DNA from: Candidatus Pseudobacter hemicellulosilyticus
GTDB lineage: Bacteria; Bacteroidota; Bacteroidia; Chitinophagales; Chitinophagaceae
Direction: 5' to 3'
Assembly: GCA_029202545.1 (NCBI GenBank)
Contig: CP119311.1
Location: 6,014,001-6,078,000 of the forward strand
Length of the DNA: 64,000 nt
The notes under the pieces were generated by a model. That model saw nothing but the letters and a program-made list of their open reading frames with translations, had not been told where the DNA came from and ran no database searches. The translations under genes and the position numbers were made by a program. Positions 28,958-38,771 of this stretch are shown here, in pieces (position 1 is the stretch's first letter; every line of letters begins with the position of its first letter).

Positions 28958-30097
28958 TCAGTCTGGCAGCATCTGGTACAAAGCAGTGCCGGCCAGGATA
29001 AAAGCGCCTGAACCGTACGTTTCCGCGTCCTCATATTTGACATCCACCGGTTGATCACCTACCTGCTGCACATAACCCAGCTTGCCATCCGTGTGAACAG
29101 CTTCCAGCAGCGCGTTCCATCCCTTGCTGATCACAGGCAGGAATTTTTCTTTATCCAGTAAATGATGATTGATGCCCCAGGCCATGCTGTAAATAAAAAA
29201 AGCAGTGCCGCTGGTTTCCTTTTGCGGATAGGCTGCAGGATCCACCAGGCTTTGACTCCAGTAACCATTGTCCAGTTGCAGACCAGCCAGTTTATGGTTC
29301 ATTTCAACAAACTGCTGAACAAACCGCTTTCTCTGCGGGTGGTCTTCCGGCATATATTCCAGTACCCGGGCCAGGCCGCCTACTACCCAACCGTTGCCCC
29401 TGGACCAGAAGATCTTTTTATTATTGGGCGATCTTTCTTCAATGAACCGGTCGTCCCGGAAAAACAGGCTATCCGTTCTGCTGTACAGGTGATCGGACGT
29501 CAGCCACCAGTTCTGCACCATGTATTCCATGTACCGGGGTTGCCCGGTAATGGTGGCCAGCCTTGCATAGGCAGGCGGCGCCATGTACAGGGCATCGCAC
29601 CAGGTCCACCATTCCCACCAGTATTTATTGTCCTTGAAGCGTACTTCCGGCGCCAGGTCGCGGCTCATAGGCATATCCATCATGTAGCGCGACTTATCGA
29701 TCATGCTTTTATTGCCCGTTAGCTCATACAACTCCAGGAACACCTGCGCAATGGCCAGCTGGTTGGCGTCATAGGGACGTGGCAGCGGCTCCCAGCGTAC
29801 GGTATTACCCATGTCGATAATAGCATCATAATATTTTTGCTGCATGCTGGTTTTATACAGGGCCATCAAACCATGATAAAAAGGCGCATAGTCCCAGGAA
29901 TTCAGTTCCTTACCGGTAGGATGCTGCAATTGCCAGTCGGCCGTGCGCTGAATAACGGTAAGAATATCTCTCTTAGACAACTTTGTGTCCGGTTTTACTG
30001 ATTTCCGGGAGGTAGCCGTCGGTTTGGATTGGGCAGAAGCTATGGCGCCTGCCAGCAGCAGTATAACCAATAGCAGATAGGGGGAAACTGTTTTCAT
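28958..30097 (-). CDS. GH105 unsaturated uronyl (rhamnogalacturonyl) hydrolase
   Basis: A 379-residue exported enzyme with a signal peptide (about 1-22). It has the (alpha/alpha)6-barrel signatures of the YteR/RhiN family: SWDYAPFYHGLMALY, the catalytic Asp168 in WCDALYMAPPAYARL, and FWSRGNGWVVGGLARVL. The family removes the 4,5-unsaturated uronic acid that polysaccharide lyases leave at the non-reducing end. No lyase is present in the window. It is the second gene of a minus-strand pair divergent from the sigma/fecR/susCD genes of locus B. Confidence 0.9.
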   Translation of the reverse strand: MKTVSPYLLLVILLLAGAIASAQSKPTATSRKSVKPDTKLSKRDILTVIQRTADWQLQHPTGKELNSWDYAPFYHGLMALYKTSMQQKYYDAIIDMGNTVRWEPLPRPYDANQLAIAQVFLELYELTGNKSMIDKSRYMMDMPMSRDLAPEVRFKDNKYWWEWWTWCDALYMAPPAYARLATITGQPRYMEYMVQNWWLTSDHLYSRTDSLFFRDDRFIEERSPNNKKIFWSRGNGWVVGGLARVLEYMPEDHPQRKRFVQQFVEMNHKLAGLQLDNGYWSQSLVDPAAYPQKETSGTAFFIYSMAWGINHHLLDKEKFLPVISKGWNALLEAVHTDGKLGYVQQVGDQPVDVKYEDAETYGSGAFILAGTALYQMLPD

Positions 30098-30107
30098 AAT
30101 AGTGCAG

Positions 30108-31292
30108 TTATGGATTTGCCCCTGCCTGCTCCTTTTTCATTTGCGCCAGTATTGTCCTGTTCACTTCCACCAAATGAGCAACAGTACCAGCTTTATACCA
30201 TTCCGTAAACCGGTCCTGGTGATAAAAGGGTTCGGGGGTTAATAGTTCGTTCTCGAGGTAACTGATCAGGTTACTGAAATAACTGTCTTTCTCTGCTGCG
30301 ATCATGATCCTGGCCCTGAGACCATTGTATTCATTGATCTGCTGATTGATCGTTTTTATATACTGCGGATGGAAAAAGCCTGCAGGGTCCACGCCTTCCA
30401 GTATCTCTTTCACCGCTACGCCCGTTCCTCCATCCTGGTTGGGCAATTTAACCTGCATGAGCTGCGCAATGGTGGGCGTAAGGTCCGTATGCTCAAAATA
30501 AGGCAGGGTCCTGCCTTTGGCGATGCCTTTGCCTACAAACAACAGCGGTGTGGTCCAGCTGTCTTCCTCAATCATGGGATGCCAGCCCTTGTTGCTTTGT
30601 CCCTGGTCGCTGCTTACAATTAATAAGGTATTTTCCCATTTGCCGGAAGACTTCAAAAAACCAACCAGTTCTCCCAGTAATCGATCAGCTTCCTCTATCG
30701 CATGCACATAAGGTGAACCTTGTCCCCAGATATTCCGGTAATAAGGTTTGTCACTGCTGGTATAGGTAAGATATCGTCCTTCATTGCCGGGCGTTTGCAG
30801 GTGTATCCTGAAATAACTGATATCCTGCCTGCGCAGCAAATCCAGGCTTTGCGCCAGTACCTGGGAGTCAGTCAGCAGCGGATCATGAATGTTGATGGTA
30901 AACCCTTTGCTCACGGAAGTATACGCTTTCGTATTGGCAACAAAGGCAGTGGGCTGTTTATCGCTGAACATTTCCTGCAGCATTTTATTCTCCGGCCTTA
31001 CAAAGAGTGTCCCGGCCTGCAGCACCGGGTTGGGAAAGGAGGAGGTATGCAGCTGTCCATAGGCGCCTACAGTAGGATGATGCGGTGTGATCATACAGGA
31101 CCGCTGTATATAGGCGCCCTCCCTGACCAGCTGGTTGAACACCGGCATTTTTAATTTGTCAGGGGCCTGCCAGTGCAGGCCATCTATCAGGAAAACAATA
31201 ACGCGTGCAGGAGCGTCCTGGGCAGGTAGTGGATTTGTCATACTGAGCAAAGCGATGCAATGAAGGATGGATTGTCGAATTAAAGTGACCAT
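30108..31292 (-). CDS. alkaline-phosphatase-superfamily (phosphodiesterase/NPP-like) protein with altered metal site
   Basis: A 394-residue exported protein from the ATG at 31292. An in-frame TTG four codons upstream is the alternative. It has a signal peptide and then the superfamily first-metal motif VIVFLIDGLHW, a possible nucleophile Thr in PHHPTVGAY, and the late metal motif. That late motif reads SSDQGQSNKGWHP: Gln230 stands where the family normally has the His of SDHG. The neighbouring Asp229 and the later WHP histidine are kept. Activity may be changed or lost. It sits 10 bases upstream of GH105 in the same operon, divergent from locus B. Confidence 0.75.
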   Translation of the reverse strand: MVTLIRQSILHCIALLSMTNPLPAQDAPARVIVFLIDGLHWQAPDKLKMPVFNQLVREGAYIQRSCMITPHHPTVGAYGQLHTSSFPNPVLQAGTLFVRPENKMLQEMFSDKQPTAFVANTKAYTSVSKGFTINIHDPLLTDSQVLAQSLDLLRRQDISYFRIHLQTPGNEGRYLTYTSSDKPYYRNIWGQGSPYVHAIEEADRLLGELVGFLKSSGKWENTLLIVSSDQGQSNKGWHPMIEEDSWTTPLLFVGKGIAKGRTLPYFEHTDLTPTIAQLMQVKLPNQDGGTGVAVKEILEGVDPAGFFHPQYIKTINQQINEYNGLRARIMIAAEKDSYFSNLISYLENELLTPEPFYHQDRFTEWYKAGTVAHLVEVNRTILAQMKKEQAGANP

Positions 31293-31452
31293 TTTTTTCA
31301 GCAATGCAGTTGTAAGCCATCAGCACAGCGCTTCAATCCCTGACCGGATCTATTGAGCCTTAACACATCTGCTGTAACGAATATAAAAAAATATGGTTAT
31401 ATTTTACCTGATCCGGCGCCTGAAAGATTATTCTTTTATTATAAAAAAATTA

Positions 31453-31460
31453 TACTTTTG
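31453..31460 (+). promoter_or_regulatory. -7 element (TACTTTTG) before the locus B sigma gene
   Basis: Exact TAnnTTTG match 40 bases upstream of the sigma-factor ATG, within a very AT-rich stretch. The -33 region has only a poor match. Confidence 0.45.
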
Positions 31461-31500
31461 ATTTCCTAACCCAACGATTCCTGCCAAGCTTCCAACATAT

Positions 31501-32088
31501 ATGAGCCGGTCGGTACCCGATATTACCCATGACGCTTTGCTGTTGAAGCAGCTGCATGAAGGCAGCGAACAGGCTTTCAATACCCTCTTCGAAAAATACT
31601 GGGACAAGTCCTTCTCGGAGGCCTACAAAAGGATCAAAGACTATGATGCCGCCAAAGATATTGTCCAGGATATCTTCTCACAGATCTGGATCAACAGGGG
31701 ATCAGTCCTGATCGAAAACTTCAGCGCCTACCTCCATACTGCTATCCGCAACCAGGTGATCCGGTATGCCGTCCGGCAAAAACAGCAGCAGCCTTTCTTC
31801 CAGGCCCTTGAACTGCTGCCCGGTAAATACGCCGATGCAGATGCACCACTGCTGTGGAAAGAGTTCCTGCAAGCTTATGAGGCCCTGATTGATGCCATGC
31901 CGCCGAAAAGGCAGCAGATCTTCCGTCTTCGCTTCCAGCAAGGACTGGCCACCAGGGTCATCTCCCTGCAAATGGGTATCAAACGTAAAACGGTCCAGAA
32001 CCAGCTGGGAAAAGCCATCGAGGCATTGAAAGTTTCCCTGCTGCAGATCCTGGGTATCCTCCTGCTGCTCCTGCTCTCTATTGCCTGA
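31501..32088 (+). CDS. ECF RNA polymerase sigma factor (locus B)
   Basis: A 195-residue ECF sigma factor. Region 2 (about 25-95) includes DAAKDIVQDIFSQIWI and region 4 (about 115-178) includes LRFQQGLATRVISLQM and RKTVQNQLGKAIEAL. The C-terminal 15 residues are strikingly hydrophobic (LLQILGILLLLLLSIA), as in many Bacteroidota FecI-like sigmas, and may tether it to the membrane. It begins with ATG, unlike its counterpart in locus A. It heads the plus-strand part of locus B. Confidence 0.93.
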   Translation: MSRSVPDITHDALLLKQLHEGSEQAFNTLFEKYWDKSFSEAYKRIKDYDAAKDIVQDIFSQIWINRGSVLIENFSAYLHTAIRNQVIRYAVRQKQQQPFFQALELLPGKYADADAPLLWKEFLQAYEALIDAMPPKRQQIFRLRFQQGLATRVISLQMGIKRKTVQNQLGKAIEALKVSLLQILGILLLLLLSIA

Positions 32089-32159
32089 ACTCCCTGAAAA
32101 AATATTTTTTGTCCGGGTGGGACTTTTGCTCCTCCACGGGTCATTTAGAGTATAGGCCC

Positions 32160-33146
32160 ATGGCTTACACCGAACCGATGGACAAACAATACTTCCTTCA
32201 ACTGTTACAAAAATACACTGCCGGCACTGCCACCCCTGAAGAGCGCCAGCTGGTGGACCGTTATTACAACCTGTTCCAGGATGAGGAAGACCTGCTCCAG
32301 TCGCAGGAGCAGCGCCAGGCCCTGAAGAACGATATCCGGGCAGGGATCCGCCGGTCCATCGGCAATGCCGGTGAACCGGCGCCGCTTAGTAAACCTTACC
32401 GGAGAAAATGGCTAATGGCCGCAGCAGCAGCCGTCCTGCTCCTGGCAACCGCCGCCAGCCTCTACCTGCTGATCCGTTCACAGGCAGCGCCAGATACTAT
32501 CAGCATTTCCGCCAGCCAGCAGGAAAACCGGATGATCCGGCTGCCCGATGGCAGCTCGGTGATCCTCCATGCCGGCAGCAGCCTCCGCTATCCCACCAGC
32601 TTTGCAGGAAAGGAAAGCCGTAGCGTTGACCTCAGCGGACAGGCCTATTTTTCAATTGAGCAGCAGGCCGGTCAGCCCTTCATTGTACATACCGGCGCCG
32701 TGCAGACAACCGTGCTGGGCACATCTTTCAATGTAAAGGCCCTGCCCGGCGAGCCCGCCATTGAAGTAACGGTCAAGACCGGCAAGGTCAGTGTCAGTGA
32801 CAACAACAGGATGCTGGGCATTATCACCCCCCGGCAGCGCATCACCTATAATACAGAAAAGATCAGCTCGGTATTGTCCGAGGTCAGCAATGAGGATTAT
32901 CTCGGCTGGACCAGCCAACCCCTGCTGTTCGATAACCTGACCATGGCGGAATCAGCCAGGCTCCTGGAAGAACATTATCATGTGAAAATTCAGATCCACT
33001 CCCCTGCCGCAAGGTCCAGGCGTTTTACTGCCAGCTTTTCTCCTACCGAAAGCCTGGAGCATGCCCTGGAAAGTATCTGCGTATTCAACGGCCTTACCTA
33101 TACCTATCAGCAACAGGATTCCACTGTCATTATCAACGACCAGTAG
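32160..33146 (+). CDS. FecR-family anti-sigma factor (locus B)
   Basis: A 328-residue anti-sigma from the ATG at 32160 (another ATG six codons later is possible). Cytoplasmic N-terminal region, one membrane helix (about 83-104, WLMAAAAAVLLLATAASLYLL is cut here by its basic flank), FecR domain (about 125-220, PDGSSVILHAGSSLRYPTSF) and a C-terminal DUF4974-type domain (about 255-325). It follows the sigma factor by 71 bases and should relay the SusC signal to it. Confidence 0.93.
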   Translation: MAYTEPMDKQYFLQLLQKYTAGTATPEERQLVDRYYNLFQDEEDLLQSQEQRQALKNDIRAGIRRSIGNAGEPAPLSKPYRRKWLMAAAAAVLLLATAASLYLLIRSQAAPDTISISASQQENRMIRLPDGSSVILHAGSSLRYPTSFAGKESRSVDLSGQAYFSIEQQAGQPFIVHTGAVQTTVLGTSFNVKALPGEPAIEVTVKTGKVSVSDNNRMLGIITPRQRITYNTEKISSVLSEVSNEDYLGWTSQPLLFDNLTMAESARLLEEHYHVKIQIHSPAARSRRFTASFSPTESLEHALESICVFNGLTYTYQQQDSTVIINDQ

Positions 33147-33458
33147 GCCAACCATTTTCTACATAACTGAATGCTTTAATTATGAACCAAACGAGCTTGC
33201 CGCCCATTCCAATTACTTCATCCGCATAACCTGAAGGGGATAAAAAAATCCCCTGGAAAAGGCTTCCAGAGGACAGTTTATACCGACGGCCATCGGTATA
33301 AGCTTGTCTTGAATTGTTGTCGAAAACTTGCAGTCTCTAAACAATTAAAACGGATCAAAATTATGATTCTTTCGTTGATATCTGAATATTTTCAGCTATT
33401 ACCCCGACTACTTTCCCGATCAGGATTTTTAGTAGAAAAATCGATTATCAAGAAAAGT
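33147..33458 (+). other. susC leader region of locus B with three hairpins
   Basis: The 312 bases between fecR and the susC signal peptide hold three hairpins in a row. They are GGGGAT/ATCCCC with an A6 loop (33236-33253), CTGGAA/TTCCAG (33253-33269) and TATACCGA/TCGGTATA with a 6-base loop (33279-33300). None is followed by a clear U-tract. An upstream in-frame ATG at 33363 could extend SusC into this region. No other gene is seen. Confidence 0.5.
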
Positions 33459-36400
33459 ATGAGAGTAGGCACCCTTACAAGCGCAATATTGCTCACAGCT
33501 TCCCTGCAGCTCCTGCTGGCCGCCGATGGAAAAGGTCAGCGGATAGACCAGGTTGATATCCGGGTAACGCTCAAAAAGGAATCCCTGGTGCAGGCCTTCC
33601 GCAAGATAGAGGCCCGCAGCCCCTTCCATTTCATGTACCGGATGGAAGAAGTGCAGCATGTCCGCAACCTCTCCCTGAAAGACAGCCAGCTAAGCGTGGA
33701 AGCGCTCCTGCAGCAGCTGCTCCGGGGCACCTCCCTTTCTTATAAGCAGGTGAATAACCAGATACTGATCATGGCAGGGGATGGCAGGACAGCCCCCCGA
33801 GGCGATAAACAGCCACCCGACCACCTGCCGCAGGAACTACCGCCAGGAACGCTCAGGCCCAGCCTGCCCGGCAGGGCTGACCCGCTCAGCAGCTTCACTA
33901 TCACCGCTGATACTACCATTATCATTACCGGCCTGGTGCGCGACAGGGCGGGCACGCCCCTGGATAATGTATCCGTTATGCTGGCAGGCTCCCAGCGAGG
34001 CACCGTTACCAACAGCAAAGGAGAATTCAGCATCCGCGCAGCAGAGAACGACAGCCTGGTCTTTTCCTCTGTTGGTTTCCTGCCCATGAAAAGAGCAGTA
34101 GGAAATACCCGGATCTTTGATATCACCCTCGTCCCGCAGGATGCCACTATGAGTGATGTGGTGATTGTAGGCTTCGGCACTCAGAAAAAAGAAAGCGTGA
34201 TCGGCGCTATTACCACTATTTCACCCGAGAAGCTCCAGAGCAACCAGACACGCTCCCTCACCAATGCGCTGGCCGGGCAGATAGCTGGGGTGATCGGCGT
34301 AAAAAGAAGCGGCGAACCAGGCTACGATGCTTCCGATATCTGGATCAGGGGCATCAATACCTTCGGCGTCAACAGCGTACCGCTGGTGATGGTAGATGGT
34401 GTTGAACGCAGTCTCGATAATATCTCACCAGACGAGATCGCCAGCTTCTCTGTACTCAAAGATGCCACCGCCACAGCTATTTATGGCGTACGCGGGGCCA
34501 ATGGCGCCATCATCATCAAAACAAAACGTGGTTCGGTGGGTAAGCCACGCATCAGCCTGAATGCCGACTATGGCGTTTCCACGCCCATCCGCCTGCCCGA
34601 TTATATTGACGGCGCCAGGCAGATGGAGATCATCAACGAAGCCCGGAAACTATCGGGCGGTAATGACTTCTATAGCCAGGGCAGGATAGACAGTACCCGC
34701 CTCCGCCTGGACCCTGACCTGTACCCCAATGTGGACTGGATAGACCAGGTCACGGACGACTACGCCACCAACAGCCGCATCAATCTCGATATCAATGGCG
34801 GTACGGACAGGTTGCGCTACCGCTTCATGGTAGGCATGTTTGATGAAAAAGGGATCATTGCCACCAATCCCAATGCACCCTTTGATTCACAGCTGAAGCT
34901 GAAACGCTATAACGTAAGAAGCAATATAGATATGGACCTCACGTCTTCCACTTTGTTCAGCGTCAGCATCGGCGGTTATATCATCAACCGGAACGCACCG
35001 GGCACTTCCGCACCAACAATACTCGACTGGTCCATGCAGACCCCGCCTATTGTTCACCCAGCCGTATATTCCACCGGTGAATTTCCCAAGAACGTGAACA
35101 GGGCCAACCCCTGGGTCCAGGCCACGGAAACCGGCTACCAGAAAAATTACCAGAACAGCATACAAAGCATCCTCAGCGTAGAACAGAATATCGGTAAGCT
35201 CTGGAAACCCATGCAGGGACTGACCGCCAAATTCCTGTTCTCCTTTGATGCCTACAACTGGCATAATATCCAACGCACAAGAGACCCCAATTTCTACATG
35301 GCCAGCGGCAGAGACGCCGAAGGTAACCTGCTGCTGAACCTGGTATCCAAAGGACAGGAATTCCTGAATTTTTCCAAATCTTCCGGCGGAAACCGAAACA
35401 TGTACATGGAGATACCTGTCAGCTATAACCGGACTTTTGCAGACCATAGTGTTTCCGGACTGATCCTGTACAACCGAAAGGACTTTGTAAATGTGGATGC
35501 TACCAATGCTATTCAGTCATTCCCCTATCGGAATGAAGGCCTGGCCGGCAGGTTCACCTATGATTTCGACAAACGCTATTTCGGTGAGTTCAACTTTGGT
35601 TATAACGGTTCTGAAAACCTGCAAAAAGGAAACCGCTACGGATTCTTCCCCTCCTTTGCCCTTGGCTGGATGGTCAGCAATGAAGCTTTCATGCAATCCG
35701 TGACCTTTATAGACCGCCTCAAAATAAGAGGATCATGGGGCAAAGTGGGCAACGAGAAGATCAGCAACGACCGCCGCTTCGGGTATGTGACCACTATCAA
35801 TTCCACCGGCGGCTATCGCTGGGGATGGAATAACCAGCTGGTATATGACGGCGTTCAGGAAGGTGATTTCGGGGTACCCAACCTGACCTGGGAAACAGCA
35901 GCTAAAACAGATATCGGGATCGACCTGAGCCTGTTCAACGCCCTTTCCATCCAGGTAGACTTCTTCCAGGAAAAAAGGTCCAATATCTTCATGCTCCGCA
36001 AAACCATTCCAGAACTGGCCGGCTATGTGAATACCCCCTATGCCAACTTCGGTAAAGTGGAGAATAAAGGTTTTGATGCCAGCATCGAATACAATAAAAG
36101 ATTTTCGGGCGGGGTAACGCTATCACTCCTGGCTAATATCACCCACGCCAGCAATAAGATCATTGAGTATGATGAGCCAGCAGGACTGATAGGCACCAAC
36201 CGCAGCAGGACCGGCTACAGCATCAACCAGAACTTCGGACTGATTGCCGATGGACTATATACCGATAAAGATTTCTCCAACCCCAATACAGGCGTACTGA
36301 GGCCCGGTATCCCGCAGCCGCTCTTCGGCAAAGTGATGCCTGGCGATATCAAATATTTTGATGTGAACGGTGATGGTAAGGTAGGCGCAGATGATGAAGT

Positions 36401-36908
36401 GCCTATCGGCAATCCCAGCATTCCGGAAACTGTATACGGCTTTGGCATCTCCGTAAAATACAGGCAGTTTGATGCCGGTTTCCTTTGCCAGGGTATTACC
36501 AACGTGGACTTCATCATCTCCGGTAATGAAATGATCCCCGGCAGCGGCGATGGCTCCATTGGTAATATCCTCAGCAATGTGGACGACCGCTGGACACCGG
36601 AAAATCCCAGGCAGGATGCTTTCTATCCCAGGCTTTCCCGCTCCAAAAGTGAGAACAATAACCAGGCTTCCACCTGGTGGCTCAAGAACGGCTCCTTCCT
36701 CCGGTTGAAATATGTGGAAGTTGGGTATACCCTGGTGAAAGAAAAGAAGCCAGGGAACGTGGTCAGCAATGCCCGGCTGTTCCTGCGGGGCAGTGACCTG
36801 CTCACCATTTCCTCCTTCAAGCTCTGGGACCCTGAACTGGCTGGCACAGGATACAGGTCTTACCCTTCTTCCAAAATAGTTTCCCTCGGATTCAGTGTTA
36901 ATTTTTAA
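33459..36908 (+). CDS. SusC/RagA TonB-dependent transporter with STN domain (locus B)
   Basis: A 1149-residue outer-membrane importer starting at the signal peptide (MRVGTLTSAILLTASLQLLL). An ATG 32 codons upstream is an alternative. STN domain (about 25-85, with a long low-complexity linker after it), carboxypeptidase-D-like domain (about 148-225, ITGLVRDRAGTPLDNVSVML), plug with VVIVGFGTQKKESV and NGAIIIKTKRGS, and a C-terminal barrel. It forms the import pore for the glycan captured by the adjacent SusD and, through the STN domain, signals to FecR and the ECF sigma. Confidence 0.96.
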   Translation: MRVGTLTSAILLTASLQLLLAADGKGQRIDQVDIRVTLKKESLVQAFRKIEARSPFHFMYRMEEVQHVRNLSLKDSQLSVEALLQQLLRGTSLSYKQVNNQILIMAGDGRTAPRGDKQPPDHLPQELPPGTLRPSLPGRADPLSSFTITADTTIIITGLVRDRAGTPLDNVSVMLAGSQRGTVTNSKGEFSIRAAENDSLVFSSVGFLPMKRAVGNTRIFDITLVPQDATMSDVVIVGFGTQKKESVIGAITTISPEKLQSNQTRSLTNALAGQIAGVIGVKRSGEPGYDASDIWIRGINTFGVNSVPLVMVDGVERSLDNISPDEIASFSVLKDATATAIYGVRGANGAIIIKTKRGSVGKPRISLNADYGVSTPIRLPDYIDGARQMEIINEARKLSGGNDFYSQGRIDSTRLRLDPDLYPNVDWIDQVTDDYATNSRINLDINGGTDRLRYRFMVGMFDEKGIIATNPNAPFDSQLKLKRYNVRSNIDMDLTSSTLFSVSIGGYIINRNAPGTSAPTILDWSMQTPPIVHPAVYSTGEFPKNVNRANPWVQATETGYQKNYQNSIQSILSVEQNIGKLWKPMQGLTAKFLFSFDAYNWHNIQRTRDPNFYMASGRDAEGNLLLNLVSKGQEFLNFSKSSGGNRNMYMEIPVSYNRTFADHSVSGLILYNRKDFVNVDATNAIQSFPYRNEGLAGRFTYDFDKRYFGEFNFGYNGSENLQKGNRYGFFPSFALGWMVSNEAFMQSVTFIDRLKIRGSWGKVGNEKISNDRRFGYVTTINSTGGYRWGWNNQLVYDGVQEGDFGVPNLTWETAAKTDIGIDLSLFNALSIQVDFFQEKRSNIFMLRKTIPELAGYVNTPYANFGKVENKGFDASIEYNKRFSGGVTLSLLANITHASNKIIEYDEPAGLIGTNRSRTGYSINQNFGLIADGLYTDKDFSNPNTGVLRPGIPQPLFGKVMPGDIKYFDVNGDGKVGADDEVPIGNPSIPETVYGFGISVKYRQFDAGFLCQGITNVDFIISGNEMIPGSGDGSIGNILSNVDDRWTPENPRQDAFYPRLSRSKSENNNQASTWWLKNGSFLRLKYVEVGYTLVKEKKPGNVVSNARLFLRGSDLLTISSFKLWDPELAGTGYRSYPSSKIVSLGFSVNF

Positions 36909-36919
36909 GTGTCAAGATT

Positions 36920-38746
36920 ATGAAAAGAGCTATCATACTATATACAACCCTCGCCATACTGCTTTCCTTCTCATCCTGTAATAAATTCCTGGATCAGCAG
37001 CCGGACGATATACTCACCAAGGAAATGGTGTTCAATGATGAACAGCGCGTGCAGCAATGGCTGGCCGCTATCTATAAATACATTCCCGATCCTTACTGGG
37101 ACTACGGCCGCGCACTGGGCTTCAACCCGCTGGCGGATGAAGTGCAGATACCGCTCACCTGGTCCAGTTTCGGCTGGTGGCCCGCCAACGTTCAGCAGGG
37201 CAACTGGAACCCTTCTATGGGCACCTACGATTTCTGGGGCAATACCTATAAAGCCGTCAGATCAGCCTATATCTTCCTGGACAATGTGAAACCCCTGCCT
37301 GCCCAGACCCTTTCACAGCAACAGGTGGACATGATGAAACTGGAAGCAAGGTTCCTGATCGCTTATTATTATTCGCAGATGCTGGAGCTGTATGGGCCCT
37401 TCCCGCTGGTCACCAGGTTGATTGATGCCGATGCGGCCATTGAGGACCTGCTGCTGCCGAGAACCCCTTTTGATCAGATTGTTGATCACCTGGATAAGGA
37501 GCTGCTGGACCTGGCCAATCAGCTGCCCACTTACCTGGCTTCGGAGAATACTGACTTCGGCCGGCCTACCAGGGGGATCGCCCTGGCCGTCAGGGCCCGT
37601 ATGCTGCTGGTTGCGGCCAGTCCACTGTACAATGGCAACCCTATGTACCAGCAGCTGAAAAACACAGATGGCACCGCTCTCTTTACAGCCAGCTATGATG
37701 CCAATAAATGGAAAAAAGCAGCCGATGCCACACGCCTCCTGCTGGACCTCGCCGAAACAGGTGTATATGACCTCTACAAAGAATACCGTAACGGCGCCAT
37801 AGATCCCTTCCTGAGTTTCCAGAACCTGTTCCTCACACCAGGCAACAGCAACAAGGAGATCATCTTTGCCCGCGCCGACTGTAATATCGGTGAATACGAT
37901 AAGCACTCCCAGCCCCGCGGCTTTGGTGGTAACGGCGGCTATGGTATCACCCAGGAGCTGGTAGATGCCTTCTACACCCGCAACGGCCTGCCCATTGCCG
38001 ATGATCCGGAATACAGCGAAGACGGGTTCAGCACCACCGACGGACTGTATACCAATACTTCCTGGAAGCTGGGCAACCAGGCTGCCACAGAAGGACTGGT
38101 AACCCCCAAAGGCACTTTCAATATGTACGTGAACAGGGAACCCCGATTCTATATCACAGTCCGTTACAACGGCCAGTGGATCCCCAAGGAAGGCAGGAAC
38201 ACACAATTCTATAATGGCGGTTGGGATGGCCTTCCCAGCTATGACTCCCCGCCCTGTGGCTACCTGGTCAGGAAACGTGTGCACCCGGAAAGCATTCCCC
38301 GTAACAGTTATACCCCCTACCGCCCCGGCATCCTGTTTCGCCTCGGGGAGTTTTACCTCAACTATGCAGAAGCCCTGAATGAGTACGATCCCCAGCATAC
38401 GGACATTGAAAAATATATGAACAGGATCCGCGAACGGGCAGGCGTACCCAACCTGAGCAGCACGCTGAAAGGCCAGCAGGCAGCCATGCGGGAAGCGATC
38501 CACGCTGAAAGAAGGGTGGAACTGGCTACAGAAGGCAAGCGCTATATGGATATGAGGAGATGGCTGATTGCCCAGACCGTATTCACCAAACCTGTCACAG
38601 GTATGAATACCCAGGCAGGGTCCGGCGATTTCTTCAAAAGGACCAGCTTCATGAGCCGCGCCTTCGACAGCAAAATGTACCTCTGGCCTATCTACCAGCA
38701 GTACATCGACAGAAACCCTAACCTGCTGCAAAATCCAGGATGGTAA
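36920..38746 (+). CDS. SusD/RagB glycan-binding lipoprotein (locus B)
   Basis: A 608-residue surface lipoprotein, lipobox SFSSC with Cys20, followed by the SusD opening CNKFLDQQPDD. The TPR-rich helical core and the usual features are intact, e.g. EARFLIAYYYSQMLELYGPF, the RLGEFYLNYAEALNEYDP segment and the C-terminal NLLQNPGW. It is complete, unlike its locus A counterpart. It begins 11 bases after susC and forms the SusCD complex. Confidence 0.96.
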   Translation: MKRAIILYTTLAILLSFSSCNKFLDQQPDDILTKEMVFNDEQRVQQWLAAIYKYIPDPYWDYGRALGFNPLADEVQIPLTWSSFGWWPANVQQGNWNPSMGTYDFWGNTYKAVRSAYIFLDNVKPLPAQTLSQQQVDMMKLEARFLIAYYYSQMLELYGPFPLVTRLIDADAAIEDLLLPRTPFDQIVDHLDKELLDLANQLPTYLASENTDFGRPTRGIALAVRARMLLVAASPLYNGNPMYQQLKNTDGTALFTASYDANKWKKAADATRLLLDLAETGVYDLYKEYRNGAIDPFLSFQNLFLTPGNSNKEIIFARADCNIGEYDKHSQPRGFGGNGGYGITQELVDAFYTRNGLPIADDPEYSEDGFSTTDGLYTNTSWKLGNQAATEGLVTPKGTFNMYVNREPRFYITVRYNGQWIPKEGRNTQFYNGGWDGLPSYDSPPCGYLVRKRVHPESIPRNSYTPYRPGILFRLGEFYLNYAEALNEYDPQHTDIEKYMNRIRERAGVPNLSSTLKGQQAAMREAIHAERRVELATEGKRYMDMRRWLIAQTVFTKPVTGMNTQAGSGDFFKRTSFMSRAFDSKMYLWPIYQQYIDRNPNLLQNPGW

Positions 38747-38771
38747 GCAACCATCCACAAAATTAACGCAT

